Shown here piece by piece: positions 1 to 9,771 of a stretch of DNA of 64,000 nucleotides (position 1 is the stretch's first letter; each line of letters starts with the position of its first letter). The notes under the pieces were generated by a model that was not told where the DNA came from, did no database searches, and saw only the letters and a list, made by a program, of their open reading frames with translations. This DNA is from Sialis fuliginosa (lineage: Eukaryota; Arthropoda; Insecta; Megaloptera; Sialidae). The position numbers and the translations under genes were made by a program. Location of the stretch: the NCBI GenBank assembly GCA_961205875.1, contig OY540821.1, forward strand, positions 124,001-188,000, in the 5' to 3' direction.

Positions 1-1424
1 ATATTATTTTAGGTGCATTTCCAATTAAAATAAAAATCTAATATTTTAAATCCAATTAATATTACTGATACACTGCTTGTCACAATTAGTGGGAAACTTT
101 TTGAATGGAACAGTTTTGTTAAAAATTGTCATATTAATATGAAATTTCAGAAAAATCATTAATGTGGTGTTGTCTCAAAGTCCAAGAAATAACAACTTTG
201 TACGTACATCCATAGCAGGTGTACAACCCTTGAAGGGATGAAAAATGGAAATTGGCATTTTCAAGTATTGAAAAAAAAATGTAAAAACGTATTATTCCAA
301 AATAAAACTAAAATTCACAATAATTATTATTTGTATAACTTATTTGCACCCTAAAGGTACTCTCTTATTAATTTCAAAAAAAATATGATTTCAAACAAAT
401 TTAAAAAAACTTCATGATTTATTAGAAACAATCACAGTCAATATAAATTTACAATATCAATAAAATCCAGCTATTTTCAACCACGTTTCTACCCTTAATC
501 ACTCCAACCCCAATTTATTACAATTAATTCGAAGGACACAGGTAAAGATAAAACTGTGAAATTTACAAACTGGGTAGTAAACCCTGTATACAAGGGTACT
601 GTATGTTAAAAATTGAAAATAAATTATAAGGGTAAGAATCAGCCCTTAAATACTAAACCGTCTTCAATAGTAGAATAGAAGATTGAATTCAAGTGTAATT
701 TTATTAAAAAATCAATGAAAGCGGTTATTAATATTAAATAATTAAATCAATAAAATTATAAAAATCAATGGAAAAATAACTTATAGAAGAAAAACTACTG
801 TTCCATATTAGGTGAATGAATTATGGAACATAGGTGCCAATGAAAAAATCTTGTTTCATAATAGTGGACATTAGTTCATTCACTTTTTTTTTTATATCAT
901 GAAAAATATTATATTTATTTGAGTTTTGTAAGTATGACGTTATAGAGGAAACATAGGCCCATCAAATAATGTATTACAATGTTCCATTTAATAACTTATA
1001 GATTTTTTATATGAGCGCAAAAAAAAAGTGTGGAAAAATCGTTCCATAACTGGGTACTTTACCTTAAATCAACACAGAATTGCCACAGTTATATGCAAAC
1101 TATTTAGAAAACAAAACCCCCTATGTGTATAAATAGACCTGCTTTGATTTCTTTAATTTCTTCTATGTGCTGCATATGACACATAGGATAAATTATGGAT
1201 CAGTTATACGAGCCTATCACATAGGATAAATTAAATTTACTCATTAAAAAGAAACAGAGATTGCTATACATATGGGATATTATTGAACAGATAGAGAAAA
1301 AAAAGACCAACAGTAAAATTCAAAAATCTCATTTTTGAAAATATTGTCACATAGGAGATATTAAAATGACAACGACGATACACATCTCATACTATACTCT
1401 TTCTTTTTCTTACTGGCACGTTTC
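1..1424. other. AT-rich stretch, no gene seen
   Basis: No ORF here has recognisable protein character and I see no tRNA or terminal repeats. Short motifs recur around 820-1380, for example 'cacatagg' near 1169, 1181, 1218 and 1349. They suggest old degenerate repeat DNA rather than a gene. Confidence 0.5.
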
Positions 1425-2794
1425 TTAGGCGGCTATTACACTATCAAAGAAATGTGATAAAATTTCTTTGATCAAAGAAATATGACAGTGTAATAAGTCA
1501 ACTTTTATAATATTTACCTTCATAATATTTCTATGATCATAGTTAATGACAGTCTCTTATATTTGATCAAATGTTTTTTGACAGATAAATCAAAATGGCG
1601 ACTACCAAGTTATCACTGACAGTTATGCCCGGTATTATAAAGGACCTAACAAAATTTGTTAGCTAGCAATTACATTCATATGGGGTATTAATACTGTACT
1701 AGTATCTATGGATTAGTTATGGAATTTAGAGCAGTGACACTTCAATTAATTGTAACACAGTTGGCATCTTTGACCGTACAAAATAATTTTCATAACATCA
1801 CCACTGTTTTAATACCGTTTGTATTTACCTTCAACGCGTGCGCGAAACTTGTCAAAGTCATCAACAAACTCCAAAAGAACTGTCATATATGTTTGATACC
1901 TCAGTTGAAAGTGTTTGTTAGCTAACAAATTTGTTAGGTCCTTTATGATACCGGACATTACAGTTGTAATGTTCGTTTGTTGATGAAGGTATTCACAATT
2001 ATTACACTTGGATATTTTGATATATATATTTATTTATTATTGTAACTTATAATTACATATACTTTTAACAATTAATATTAATATATAAAGATACTTGAAT
2101 TTGGATTTAGCAACGTATCTTTCTGTGCATCAGTATGTATATTATTATCAGGCTTACTGTGTATTACTGTGTGTTATGACTGTTTTGGTATGACTGTCCT
2201 TGGTATGACTGATTCTTGTCGTCTCGCACCAGTCCCCTTTATGTATTTCTTTATCAGTTACCAATTGCCAAAGTTCGGACATACAGTAGTCATGTGTTGA
2301 ACATTGGTATTGTTAGTCACAAGCTACTCTGGATTTGTAAACAGTAAATAATACACGAGTGACAAACATTATTATTATACAAATAGATGATTGAGTTTGT
2401 CAATATCAAATATCTTATTTTTGTAAATACATAGTTAACATTATATTAGATATATACTTATAATTGAAATTATAGAGGTAAGAGTACATTACACAGTTAA
2501 TATATTAATATCAACATAATCCAGTATTATATGATAATCTTCTTATTGATTATAAAAACTGCAATACACAGTTGTAAATTCAAACTTCGATCGCGTCAAT
2601 TGACAAACATCCACGCACTGATAATCAAAATGCACCAAAAAAGAAGAAAATATCCCTAGATAATATTGAGAAAATATTATCAAATATTTGATGTAGTGTA
2701 ATAGAACAAAATCTCATATTTTATCAAAGAAATATGATCAAATCTTTGTCAAAGATGTTTGACATATTTATTTGATAGTGTAATAGCCGCCTTA
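1425..2794. mobile_element. Non-autonomous PIF/Harbinger-type element with TTA target duplication
   Basis: The left end at 1428 reads GGCGGCTATTACACTATCAA. The right end at 2791 is its inverse (TTGATAGTGTAATAGCCGCC). Both are flanked by TTA (1425-1427 and 2792-2794), the 3 bp duplication typical of PIF/Harbinger. The 1,364 bp interior has no transposase ORF, so it would need proteins from an autonomous relative. A further smaller inverted repeat lies inside it. The right end sits about 20 bp from a decayed copia reverse transcriptase, so this element probably landed in or beside that older element. Confidence 0.85.
1623..1960. repeat. Nested inverted repeat inside the Harbinger-like element
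   Basis: Arms 1623-1670 and 1913-1960 are inverted copies. Each contains AAAGGACCTAACAAA and a TTGTTAGCTA-like end, and they are separated by about 240 bp. The small ORF at 1719-1925 has no recognisable protein features. This looks like a MITE nested in the larger element, or subterminal structure of that element. Confidence 0.6.
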
Positions 2795-2805
2795 TACATG
2801 TTCTA

Positions 2806-3490
2806 TACTCTACAGTCGCCATAGAGGAAAGCAGTATGTACATCAAATTGTACCATCTCAAGATCCTCTTGTGTAACTGTTACCAACGGCACTCGCAGCG
2901 AGTCGTATCGAACAACCGGCGAGAAAGTCTCCGTGTAGTCCACATTTTTCATCTGAAGGAAACCCCTCGCACACAGCCTTGCCTTGTATCGGTGAACGCT
3001 TCCATCAGGGTTTTGGGTGGCCTTGAATACCCACTTGGAATCAATGGCCCTCTTCTTGTGGTCTTTTGGTACAATTTCCTAAGTTCCGTTTACCTCGAGT
3101 GCCCTCAGCTTTTCTTCTATAGCTTTGATCCATTGATCAGCGTTAGGTCCACCTGTCGCTTCTTCGTAGCTCTTTGGCATGTCATACTCTGTGTAATTGA
3201 TTTCGTCATAATCGATCATGTCTTCATACCGTCTCGGTCTCTGGATCATCGCTCGATCTCTCAGCGCACGGCCCTGGACAGCCAGCTCGACAAGTGCGTT
3301 TGCGTTTTGTTGAACATTATCTCTACCATTGATAGGTTCAATGCCGACTGGCGGTTCGATCTCATCAACACCGACTGGTTGTTCAACCTCTGCCTCCATC
3401 TAATCTTCTTCATCGCTGGAATCACTCGCACGTGTTTCTTCACTGACATTCTCACGGAAGACAACATTCCTTGATATATGCAGATATTTT
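2806..3490 (-). pseudogene. Ty1/copia reverse transcriptase fragment, broken by stops
   Basis: Read on the minus strand, this is the linker and N-terminal part of a copia-type reverse transcriptase. It shows the landmarks PKSYEEA, WVFK, YKARLCARGF, YTETFSPVV and VQFDVHTAFLY, which normally lead into the palm domain. At least two in-frame stops interrupt it: one just before the linker (3400-3402) and one where the family normally has Trp after 'NGT' (TGG to TAG, near 3077-3079). Integrase, most of RT and RNase H are missing. The plus-strand ORF over the same bases is a shadow. This is a dead fragment about 0.7 kb long. Confidence 0.9.
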
Positions 3491-3941
3491 CTTAGTATCG
3501 GTATGATACAGTTGATAATTGGTTGATTCTCCGTCATATCCCACGAGAATTACGCTACTGACCTATCACAACAACACATTTTTACTGATTGGTTCTATCC
3601 AAACTCCTCCCACTAATTGATTCTGTCATAGTGTGGCAAAGCAGAATTCATACCATATATTGAACTATACTTGTGCTAAATATAATACTTATATTGTCTA
3701 ATTTTCAACTCTGTGAAAACAATTATGCAAGAGCGTGATTATTCAGTGACGTCAGGCAAGTCAGACATGCGCTGTAACCCCAAGGTTTATATACTATACG
3801 TATACAGGTTGCCTCACTTATTGCTGTTTTCTCATTGGCTGATGGAAAGTGACGTCACGGATAGACCCAATTTGAATTCAGACATGTTATTTCTAATAAT
3901 AGCTAACTTTTTAGACTGTTGTCCACGTTGTCGTAATTTTA

Positions 3942-3985
3942 CACTTGACGTTTCGACTCTCATGTCGGAGTCTTCTTCAGAAGTG
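3942..3985 (-). ncRNA. Hammerhead-ribozyme-like motif (candidate)
   Basis: On the minus strand the order is a 5 nt arm CACTT, the core CTGAAGA (matches CUGANGA), stem II GACTC/GAGTC with an 8 nt loop, then GAAACGTC, then AAGTG. AAGTG pairs perfectly with the first arm as stem I. Helix III would be only the self-complementary ACGU, so cleavage would probably need a dimer. Such minimal type I motifs are known from Penelope-like elements and retrozymes. A 14 bp perfect hairpin lies directly 5' on the minus strand (3982-4012). Cleavage activity is not shown. Confidence 0.55.
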
Positions 3986-4159
3986 ATTCTGAAACTCAGT
4001 TTCAGAATCACTATGGACAACGGCCACAAAAGCCTACAGAAGAAAATTATTTCTAATAAACTGAAATGAAAACTTTTTAATAACTATACTGAAATTAAAT
4101 CAATATTTATTGCAATAAGAAAAAATATTTATTTATTTTACAGTTTTTTCTACAACAGT

Positions 4160-5400
4160 TCAATTACATAGAATTAACAAACAAATTTCCTCAATAATGT
4201 ATTTATTTAGGTAACAATTTTTTTTAAATATTTGTCTTCCCTGATACATTGATGTACGTTTTAAATTTTTTGCTTTAGCTCTTTGGAAATTAAAATTTTT
4301 TATTCTAATAAATATTTGCTGACGAATAAATGTACTTACAACATCTCTGCGCATGTGAGGATATTTCTTTAATAATCGGGTTATTAATTTTTTTGTGACA
4401 TTTTTTTTTCTTTTAAAGTCGGATGGTCCATTAAATTTATTAAATTCATCTTCTAATAATTAGCATTGTGTCAACCATTCAGTTGATGGCTCAGTTAATC
4501 CACCAAATGAAAGATGATTCACCCAAGTAGGAAGTGAATAATCATGTTCATTTAAAAAAAAATGTGTATATTGATCTAAATCTGAATACTTGTCCTTATA
4601 TTTTCTTGCCACCCAGCCTGCGAGGTATTCTAAACCATCTTTTTCCAATTGTTGTTGTTCGGTGTTTTGGAAACTGATCGAATGCTATCATCTGAACTAT
4701 CTGTTTCGACATTTTCAACTTATGTATTTTTAATTTCTGGAATTGCAATTGTAGCAGTATGAAGAAATTTAGCTAATACATATTCATCAGAAGAAGCATC
4801 TATAGTGTGTATATTAGATTGTGTTATTCCAGGATTTTTACCAAGTATAATCATACGCATTCTGTAAATTGAATTTAGAGATGGATGGTTATGCAAGCCA
4901 CCTCTAGTTCATATTTGGGAAAAGAAATTTTCTAATGCATCTTGTGTTATAATATATTTTGCTGAATATTTTGATGTCATATCTTCTTTTAAAGATCGTA
5001 AAGATTTTATAGATATCAATATACCTTTTTGAAATATTTGTAAAGATTTTTTAGTCTTACAACGCATGGTTGAAATTAGTTCATACATTGAATCTAAAAT
5101 GTTTTGTTGGATATTAAGATGAAGACCATAAGGTTTTTTCATAATTAAAGGTGCATCAACAGTATAAGAGTTCATGATATCAAACCATGCATTGACTTTT
5201 TCAATAAATTCAGCTAGATGATCTGCAGAAACTTTGTCTGGTCCTGGATGATATCTTCTTAACGCAGTGGCTGTAGAATGTGATAGCAATTGAGTCGCTA
5301 AAGTGGCATTTTGTCGCTGCGTTTGCTCGCAGTTTAAATGTTGCTTCTGTAATTTGTGACAGCTGGTTACTTCGGAATTACTCAGTTCTAACAAATGTTT
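4160..5400 (-). pseudogene. P-element/THAP9-type transposase, C-terminal half
   Basis: This minus-strand remnant has the P-superfamily landmark QDALENFFSQI (5394-4909 segment). A TGA follows where the family has Arg of IRTRGG, then the reading frame continues through GLHNHPSLNSIYRMRMI. Another stop occurs near 4720. The segment at 4648-4460 contains EYLAGWVARKY. The tail at 4440-4160 contains FIRQQIFIRIK, like the C-terminus of THAP9-like proteins. The N-terminal THAP finger and most of the catalytic core are absent. It abuts a mariner fragment at about 5400. It is clearly inactive. Confidence 0.82.
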
Positions 5401-5404
5401 TAAA

Positions 5405-5888
5405 GGTTATTTGTTGATTGTAGTTCCATTTTGTTCACGAGTGTTTATTTCAACACTGTAAACAAGCTGCTTCAGGTGACCTCAAAGGAAAAAATCTAAA
5501 GGATTTAGATCGAGGGTTCTTGGAGGCCAAGTGATGGGACCCCCACGACCAACCCATCTGTTAGGATAATGTCTATTTAGCCATTCAGTTACTTGTCGTC
5601 CACAGTGGGCTGGGGTGCCATCATGTTGGTACCACATTTGTTGTTGAATAGGAAGTGGAGTGTCTTCCAACATCTCATTAAGCCTTTCATCTAAGAAATT
5701 AACATATCTTTCCGAGTTAAGTCTATCATGTATAACTTCGATATCAAGTATCTGATTGTAAAAAATGCCACCCCATGTATTAATACTCCAGCGATATTGA
5801 AATCGTGACTGCACAATGACATGAGGGTTCTGGAGATGGTAGTTGTGGGTGGTATTAATACCATCTCTCGTAAATCGAGCCTCATCAG
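5405..5888 (-). pseudogene. Mariner/Tc-type transposase fragment
   Basis: The minus-strand frame begins at TDEARFTRDG and runs through HDGTPAHCGRQV, RWVGRGGP and WPPRTLDLNPLDFFL. This is the C-terminal catalytic half of an insect mariner-like transposase, including the D of HDG and the final DFF motif. A TGA replaces the Trp that normally follows DFFL. Recognisable sequence (GHLK) continues past the stop to about 5410. The 5' half is missing and the upstream edge abuts a pogo transposase at about 5890-5905. The ORF start used in simple predictions is internal. Confidence 0.85.
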
Positions 5889-5899
5889 TTCACATAATT

Positions 5900-6682
5900 T
5901 TGTTTAAAAATAAAACATGGTGCTCCTGCCAACATATGGCTCTTAAAATGGACTCGAGGAAAAATCATTACCGGAGGGATTGCAATCCCAGATGCATTGA
6001 CAATGCAACATGTTGTTACAAGCGTTCCTCTTTCGCTACTTTGGATTTTGGATACTTGTCTAGTGCCTCTCTCGGCTAATACCTTTGCCGCACTGTTCTG
6101 TACCGTTAAAGTTCCGGTTTCGTCTAAATTATATATCCTAAGTCCAGTTGAAAAGTTTGTGTGGCGTTCCAAAACGTTTTCTAATTTTATATAAAACGCT
6201 TCTACATCAACTTTATTAAACCCCGCTGCTCTCGCTAGACTGCATCCTTCTGGGGTTCTTAAGGATATATTGGGATGCCTTTTCCGAAATCCTTTGTACC
6301 AGTCAATTGAAGTTTTTCTTGATATCTCCCAGTTATCTGGAACTCTGATGTCATTTGCTTTTGCTAACTCATATGCAAGTTTACAACAATTAGTAATAGT
6401 TAAGCCGTAAAACATTTTTGAACAAGTTATAATATACTCGATGAGTGCTTGTTCTAATTCCATGGATAAAATTTGATTCATTTTATAATTGGGGGCCATT
6501 CGGCATAAAGGATCATCTCTATATTTCTTTACGTATCTGCTTAGGGTTTGAAAGCTGAGGTTTTCATTTCTAACAGCTTGGCGAATTGTCATACCATTAT
6601 TAATAACCAGATTGACTGCTTTCCTCATATCATGTTCATTAAATCTACCAACAGTCTTATCACTTTTCTTGTGACGTACCAT
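5900..6682 (-). CDS. pogo-type transposase, 3'-truncated
   Basis: The likely start is the ATG at 6680-6682 (MVRHKKSDK). Residues 15-60 form a psq-type helix-turn-helix (MTIRQAVRN, LSRYVKKY). Next comes a CENP-B-like HTH (SIDWYKGFRKRHP) and then the DDE domain with NLDETG, which carries the first catalytic Asp, followed by ERGTLVTTCC and IPPVMIFPR. The protein stops soon after, at the junction with the mariner fragment. The second and third catalytic acids are therefore missing and the enzyme cannot be active. The remaining ~265 codons are open, so the truncation seems fairly recent. The 5' terminal region is probably at 6740-6775. Confidence 0.87.
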
Positions 6683-6737
6683 CTGTAAACACAAACACAA
6701 GTTATTTAGACCTGTGGTTTGGAAAAATCGCTAACAG

Positions 6738-6775
6738 GGAACAATGAGACATGAGGGGGAACAGTGAGACACGTA
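6738..6775. repeat. Probable 5' terminal region of the pogo copy
   Basis: Two near-copies of GGGAACAATGAGACA and GGGAACAGTGAGACA lie in tandem just upstream of the pogo start. The second is preceded by extra Gs. Terminal and subterminal motifs of this style occur at pogo ends, but the matching 3' end is lost, so a true TIR cannot be confirmed here. Confidence 0.4.
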
Positions 6776-6904
6776 AAATAAATTAAACTATGTATATAAT
6801 ATATTGTTGAAATAAATACAAATAAATATTATTTTAAGAAAAGTTTTATTATATTATTGGACTGTAATTAATAATAAATAAAAATAAATTGTAAAAAAAC
6901 ATTT

Positions 6905-8895
6905 TCATTTTTTACTTCGTTGTAAATCAATCGATTTTGCATTAAGAACTGTTTGCGAAATATTACTCATTAATTCTAACTTCACTTCTTCGTCCTGGAA
7001 AGCACAAAGAAGTTATCCAATGAATTGAACAAAACTGTCAACTGGATCTGTGGATTGAGAAGTGGACATATTTCCCGAGTTGACTGTAATGGGCTGCTTC
7101 ATTGATTCTGCAAGCTCGTATATAGCTCCAGCATAGTTCTCGTCATAGGAATCACGTCTTTTTCTTTTTGATTTTTGTATCGCTGGTGATTTTGGAAACG
7201 CAGGGCTGACAGAGCCAGGCGGTAATGATGTAGGCCGAGCTTGCTGCGCATCAGAGTTGGATGCTGTTTCACTGCTTGAAGGGGTTACGTTTTGTTCGAC
7301 AGGGCCAGGCGGTAATGATGTAGGCCGAGTTTGCTGCGCATCAGAGTTGGATGCTGTTTCACTGCTTGAAGGGGTTACGTTTTGTTCGACAGGGCCAAGC
7401 GGTAATGATGTAGGCCGAGCTTGCTGCGCATCAGAGTTGGATGCTGTTTCACTGCTTGAAGGGGTTACGTTTTGTTCGACAGGGCCAGGCGGTAATGATG
7501 TAGGCCGAGTTTGCTGCGCATCAGAGTTGGATGCTGTTTCACTGCTTGAAGGGGTTACGTTTTGTTCGACAGGGCCAAGCGGTAATGATGTAGGCCGAGC
7601 TTGCTGCGCATCAGAGTTGGATGCTGTTTCACTGCTTGAAGGGGTTACGTTTTGTTCGACAGGGCCAAGCGGTAATGATGTAGGCCGAGCTTGCTGCGCA
7701 TCAGAGTTGGATGCTGTTTCACTGCTTGAAGGGGTTACGTTTTGTTCGACAGGGCCAGGCGGTAATGATGTAGGCCGAGCTTGCTGCGCATCAGAGTTGG
7801 ATGCTGTTTCACTGCTTGAAGGGGTTACGTTTTGTTCGACAGGGCCAGGCGGTAATGATGTAGGCCGAGCTTGCTGCGCATCAGAGTTGGATGCTGTTTC
7901 ACTGCTTGAAGGGGTTACGTTTTGTTCGACAGGGCCAGGCGGTAATGATGTAGGCCGAGCTTGCTGCGCATCAGAGTTGGATGCTGTTTCACTGCTTGAA
8001 GGGGTTACGTTTTGTTCGACAGGGCCAGGCGGTAATGATGTAGGCCGAGCTTGCTGCGCATCAGAGTTGGATGCTGTTTCACTGCTTGAAGGGGTTACGT
8101 TTTGTTCGACAGGGCCAGGCGGTAATGATGTAGGCCGAGCTTGCTGCGCATCAGAGTTGGATGCTGTTTCACTGCTTGAAGGGGTTACGTTTTGTTCGAT
8201 AGGGCCAGGCGGTAATGATGTAGGCCAAGCTTGCTGTGCGTCAGAGTTGGATGCTAATTCACTGCTTGAAGGTGTTACGTTTTTTTCTACAGAAGTAAAT
8301 AATATTTCATCATAATTATCTTCTTGGTCCTCATCCATAGGGGTTGCAGTGAACTGAAATGTTACATAGATTAGTCTTAAACTCTAAAACTATTTTGATA
8401 TGTATTTTAATGTCTGAAAATACCTCTTGTGATGCCGGGCTCATTTCTATTATTTCCATTGAATTTCGGCTCTTACGTGGTCTTATGTAAATTTCCAAAA
8501 ATAATAATTTTGGATAGTACCATAACGTTGGTTGATATATCTGAAAAGATGATCGTCCACAAATATTAATCCTGATATATATATATTATTTCTACATATA
8601 ATGCACTAATAAGCAATATGATTTCATAAATTTACTTGTAAAAAAAATTATACTCACGTTATCAGTACCAGTGCTACTTTTATACGATGCTCGAACTTTA
8701 CCATGCTCAATATTAAATTGGTTTCTTAGGTTGTAAAATTTATTTTGGCACTCTGTAGGATTTACAATTGGTCTTAATTTTTTTACTGCTTCGCAGACTC
8801 GTGCAAGAGCTTCTCTTCGTAGATGTTTATTATGATAGGTCGCTTTGGTAGTCGCGTATAAGCAGATTTCCTCCTTATACGCGTCAATCAACAAA
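6905..8895 (-). pseudogene. MADF-BESS domain gene with 12 internal 30-aa repeats; N-terminus lost, stop inside BESS
   Basis: Three exons join in frame: 8895-8658, 8540-8424 and 8353-6905, with GT-AG borders (AAC|GTGAGT, TTTTCAG|ATA, GAG|GTATTT, TTTCAG|TTC). Exon 1 starts inside a MADF DNA-binding domain (LLIDAYKEE). Exon 2 completes it (YQPTLWYY). Exon 3 holds an acidic start, twelve 30-residue Ser/Thr/Pro-rich repeats, a basic KSKRKRR patch and a C-terminal BESS-like motif (DPVDSFVQFIG). A TAA at 7013-7015 interrupts BESS. The same frame then reads on for 35 codons (DEEVKLELMSNISQTV) to a second stop at 6905-6907. The MADF start is cut by a Tc1-like remnant at about 8896. MADF-BESS proteins are usually transcription factors or, in some cases, transposon partners. 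Whether a shortened product is made is unknown. Confidence 0.8.
7211..8290. repeat. 90-bp coding minisatellite, 12 units
   Basis: Twelve contiguous 90 bp units encode a 30-residue unit containing NVTPSSSETASNSDAQQ and PTSLPPGPVEQ. The unit nearest the gene's N-terminus (8201-8290) is the most diverged and the others are nearly identical. Two units carry a shared A-to-T variant (QQTRP). Three carry a Pro-to-Leu variant (PLG). These alternate so that 7291-7650 looks like a duplicated 180 bp pair. That pattern indicates recent expansion by unequal exchange. The opposite strand is also fully open across the array (7257-8315) as a by-product of 3n periodicity. Confidence 0.95.
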
Positions 8896-9451
8896 CTCTT
8901 TCTTCATAATTCCATCTATTCGAATGAGATCTCCAACTCCCGCAGAAGAAAAACACCCCCAGACCATAACAGACCCCCCACCATGATTCACAGTTGGCAC
9001 TACACAAGCAGGAATCATGTTTTCTTTTTCCGTTCGTCTCACGTAAACGCGTCTGTTTTGCCCGAACACTTCAAACTTAGATTCGTCTGTCCATAGTACA
9101 TTTCCCCAGTCCTCAACTGTGAAATTCTGGTGATCTTGTCTCCACTTCATCTTTTTAATTTTATTTTGATGTCGTAGTAATAGTTTTTTTACCGCAATTC
9201 GTCCTTTTAGGTTCCACTTGTAAAGCCGTATGAGAATTGTTGAATGCAGCGCGTATTTGAGGTGCTGTCAATCGTCGATTTCTCTTGCATCTTACATATT
9301 AATTAATATAAACCCTAACGTATATATATTTGTTTATATGTCTGTCTATTTACAATCAATTTATAGCCTGCTAAACCTTTCAGTGGATTAATATTCGCAA
9401 TGGTAATTTTTTAAAGTAACAAAATTGATTGATAAGGGCATAAAATAAACA

Positions 9452-9492
9452 AACGAGGGTCGCAGCCGAAGGCTGAGACCCGAGTACGTTTG
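9452..9492. repeat. GC-rich hairpin in AT-rich DNA
   Basis: GGTCGCAGCC-GAA-GGCTGAGACC (9458-9480) folds into a 10 bp stem with one mismatch. AAACG and CGTTT outside it are also complementary. It stands out sharply from the surrounding AT-rich sequence. Confidence 0.7.
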
Positions 9493-9696
9493 AGGTTAGG
9501 GTGATTTGTACATGTAAATCGTAATATTAATGGAAAAGTAATAATGATAAATGATTATCCCCGCCAAATTCAAGAATTATTTACTTATCAGCATTTAAAA
9601 TAATTACAGTGAAATATTTTATAAAAATTTGATATGACAGAAGTTAATATAAAAAAATAATTTATATTTGATCAAATGTGGCACGATTTGGGGTTG

Positions 9697-9726
9697 GGGC
9701 GCGTAGCGCCCAGGGGCAAGGCCCCT
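9697..9726. repeat. Two adjacent perfect GC hairpins
   Basis: GGGCGC-GTA-GCGCCC (9697-9711) is immediately followed by AGGGGC-AAG-GCCCCT (9712-9726). Both have 6 bp perfect stems and triplet loops. They lie 20 bp inside the Tc1-like terminus. Their role is unknown. Confidence 0.8.
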
Positions 9727-9771
9727 AGTTATGTCTGTAAGTGCCCGGAAACTTTTGAGCGGTAGTGTATG

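Larger units (their letters stand above)
8896..9771 (-). pseudogene. Tc1-like transposon remnant
   Basis: The minus strand encodes Tc1 transposase landmarks: an HTH region around 9290-9180 (RRLTAPQIRAAF, then a frame change to WNLKGRIAVKK), WTDESKFEVFG with the first catalytic Asp, and HGGGSVMVWGCFS. It stops at IDGIMKKE, where MADF exon 1 sequence takes over. A typical Tc1 terminus (CACTACCGCTCAAAAGTTTC on the minus strand) lies at about 9745-9769. This is the 5' portion only. Frameshifts and the missing 3' half make it inactive. Confidence 0.85.

Noticed and set aside
2836..3474. Plus-strand ORF of 212 codons
   Set aside because: It lies over the copia RT fragment on the minus strand, which has clear family motifs. 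The plus frame has none.
7211..8290. CRISPR array
   Set aside because: Units are contiguous 90 bp copies without unique spacers, in a eukaryotic coding exon.
7257..8315. Long plus-strand ORF (352 codons) opposite the MADF gene repeats
   Set aside because: It is a mirror of the 90 bp array: a 3n-periodic repeat without stops on one strand is often open on the other. The minus strand has splice sites, MADF and BESS motifs; the plus strand has none.
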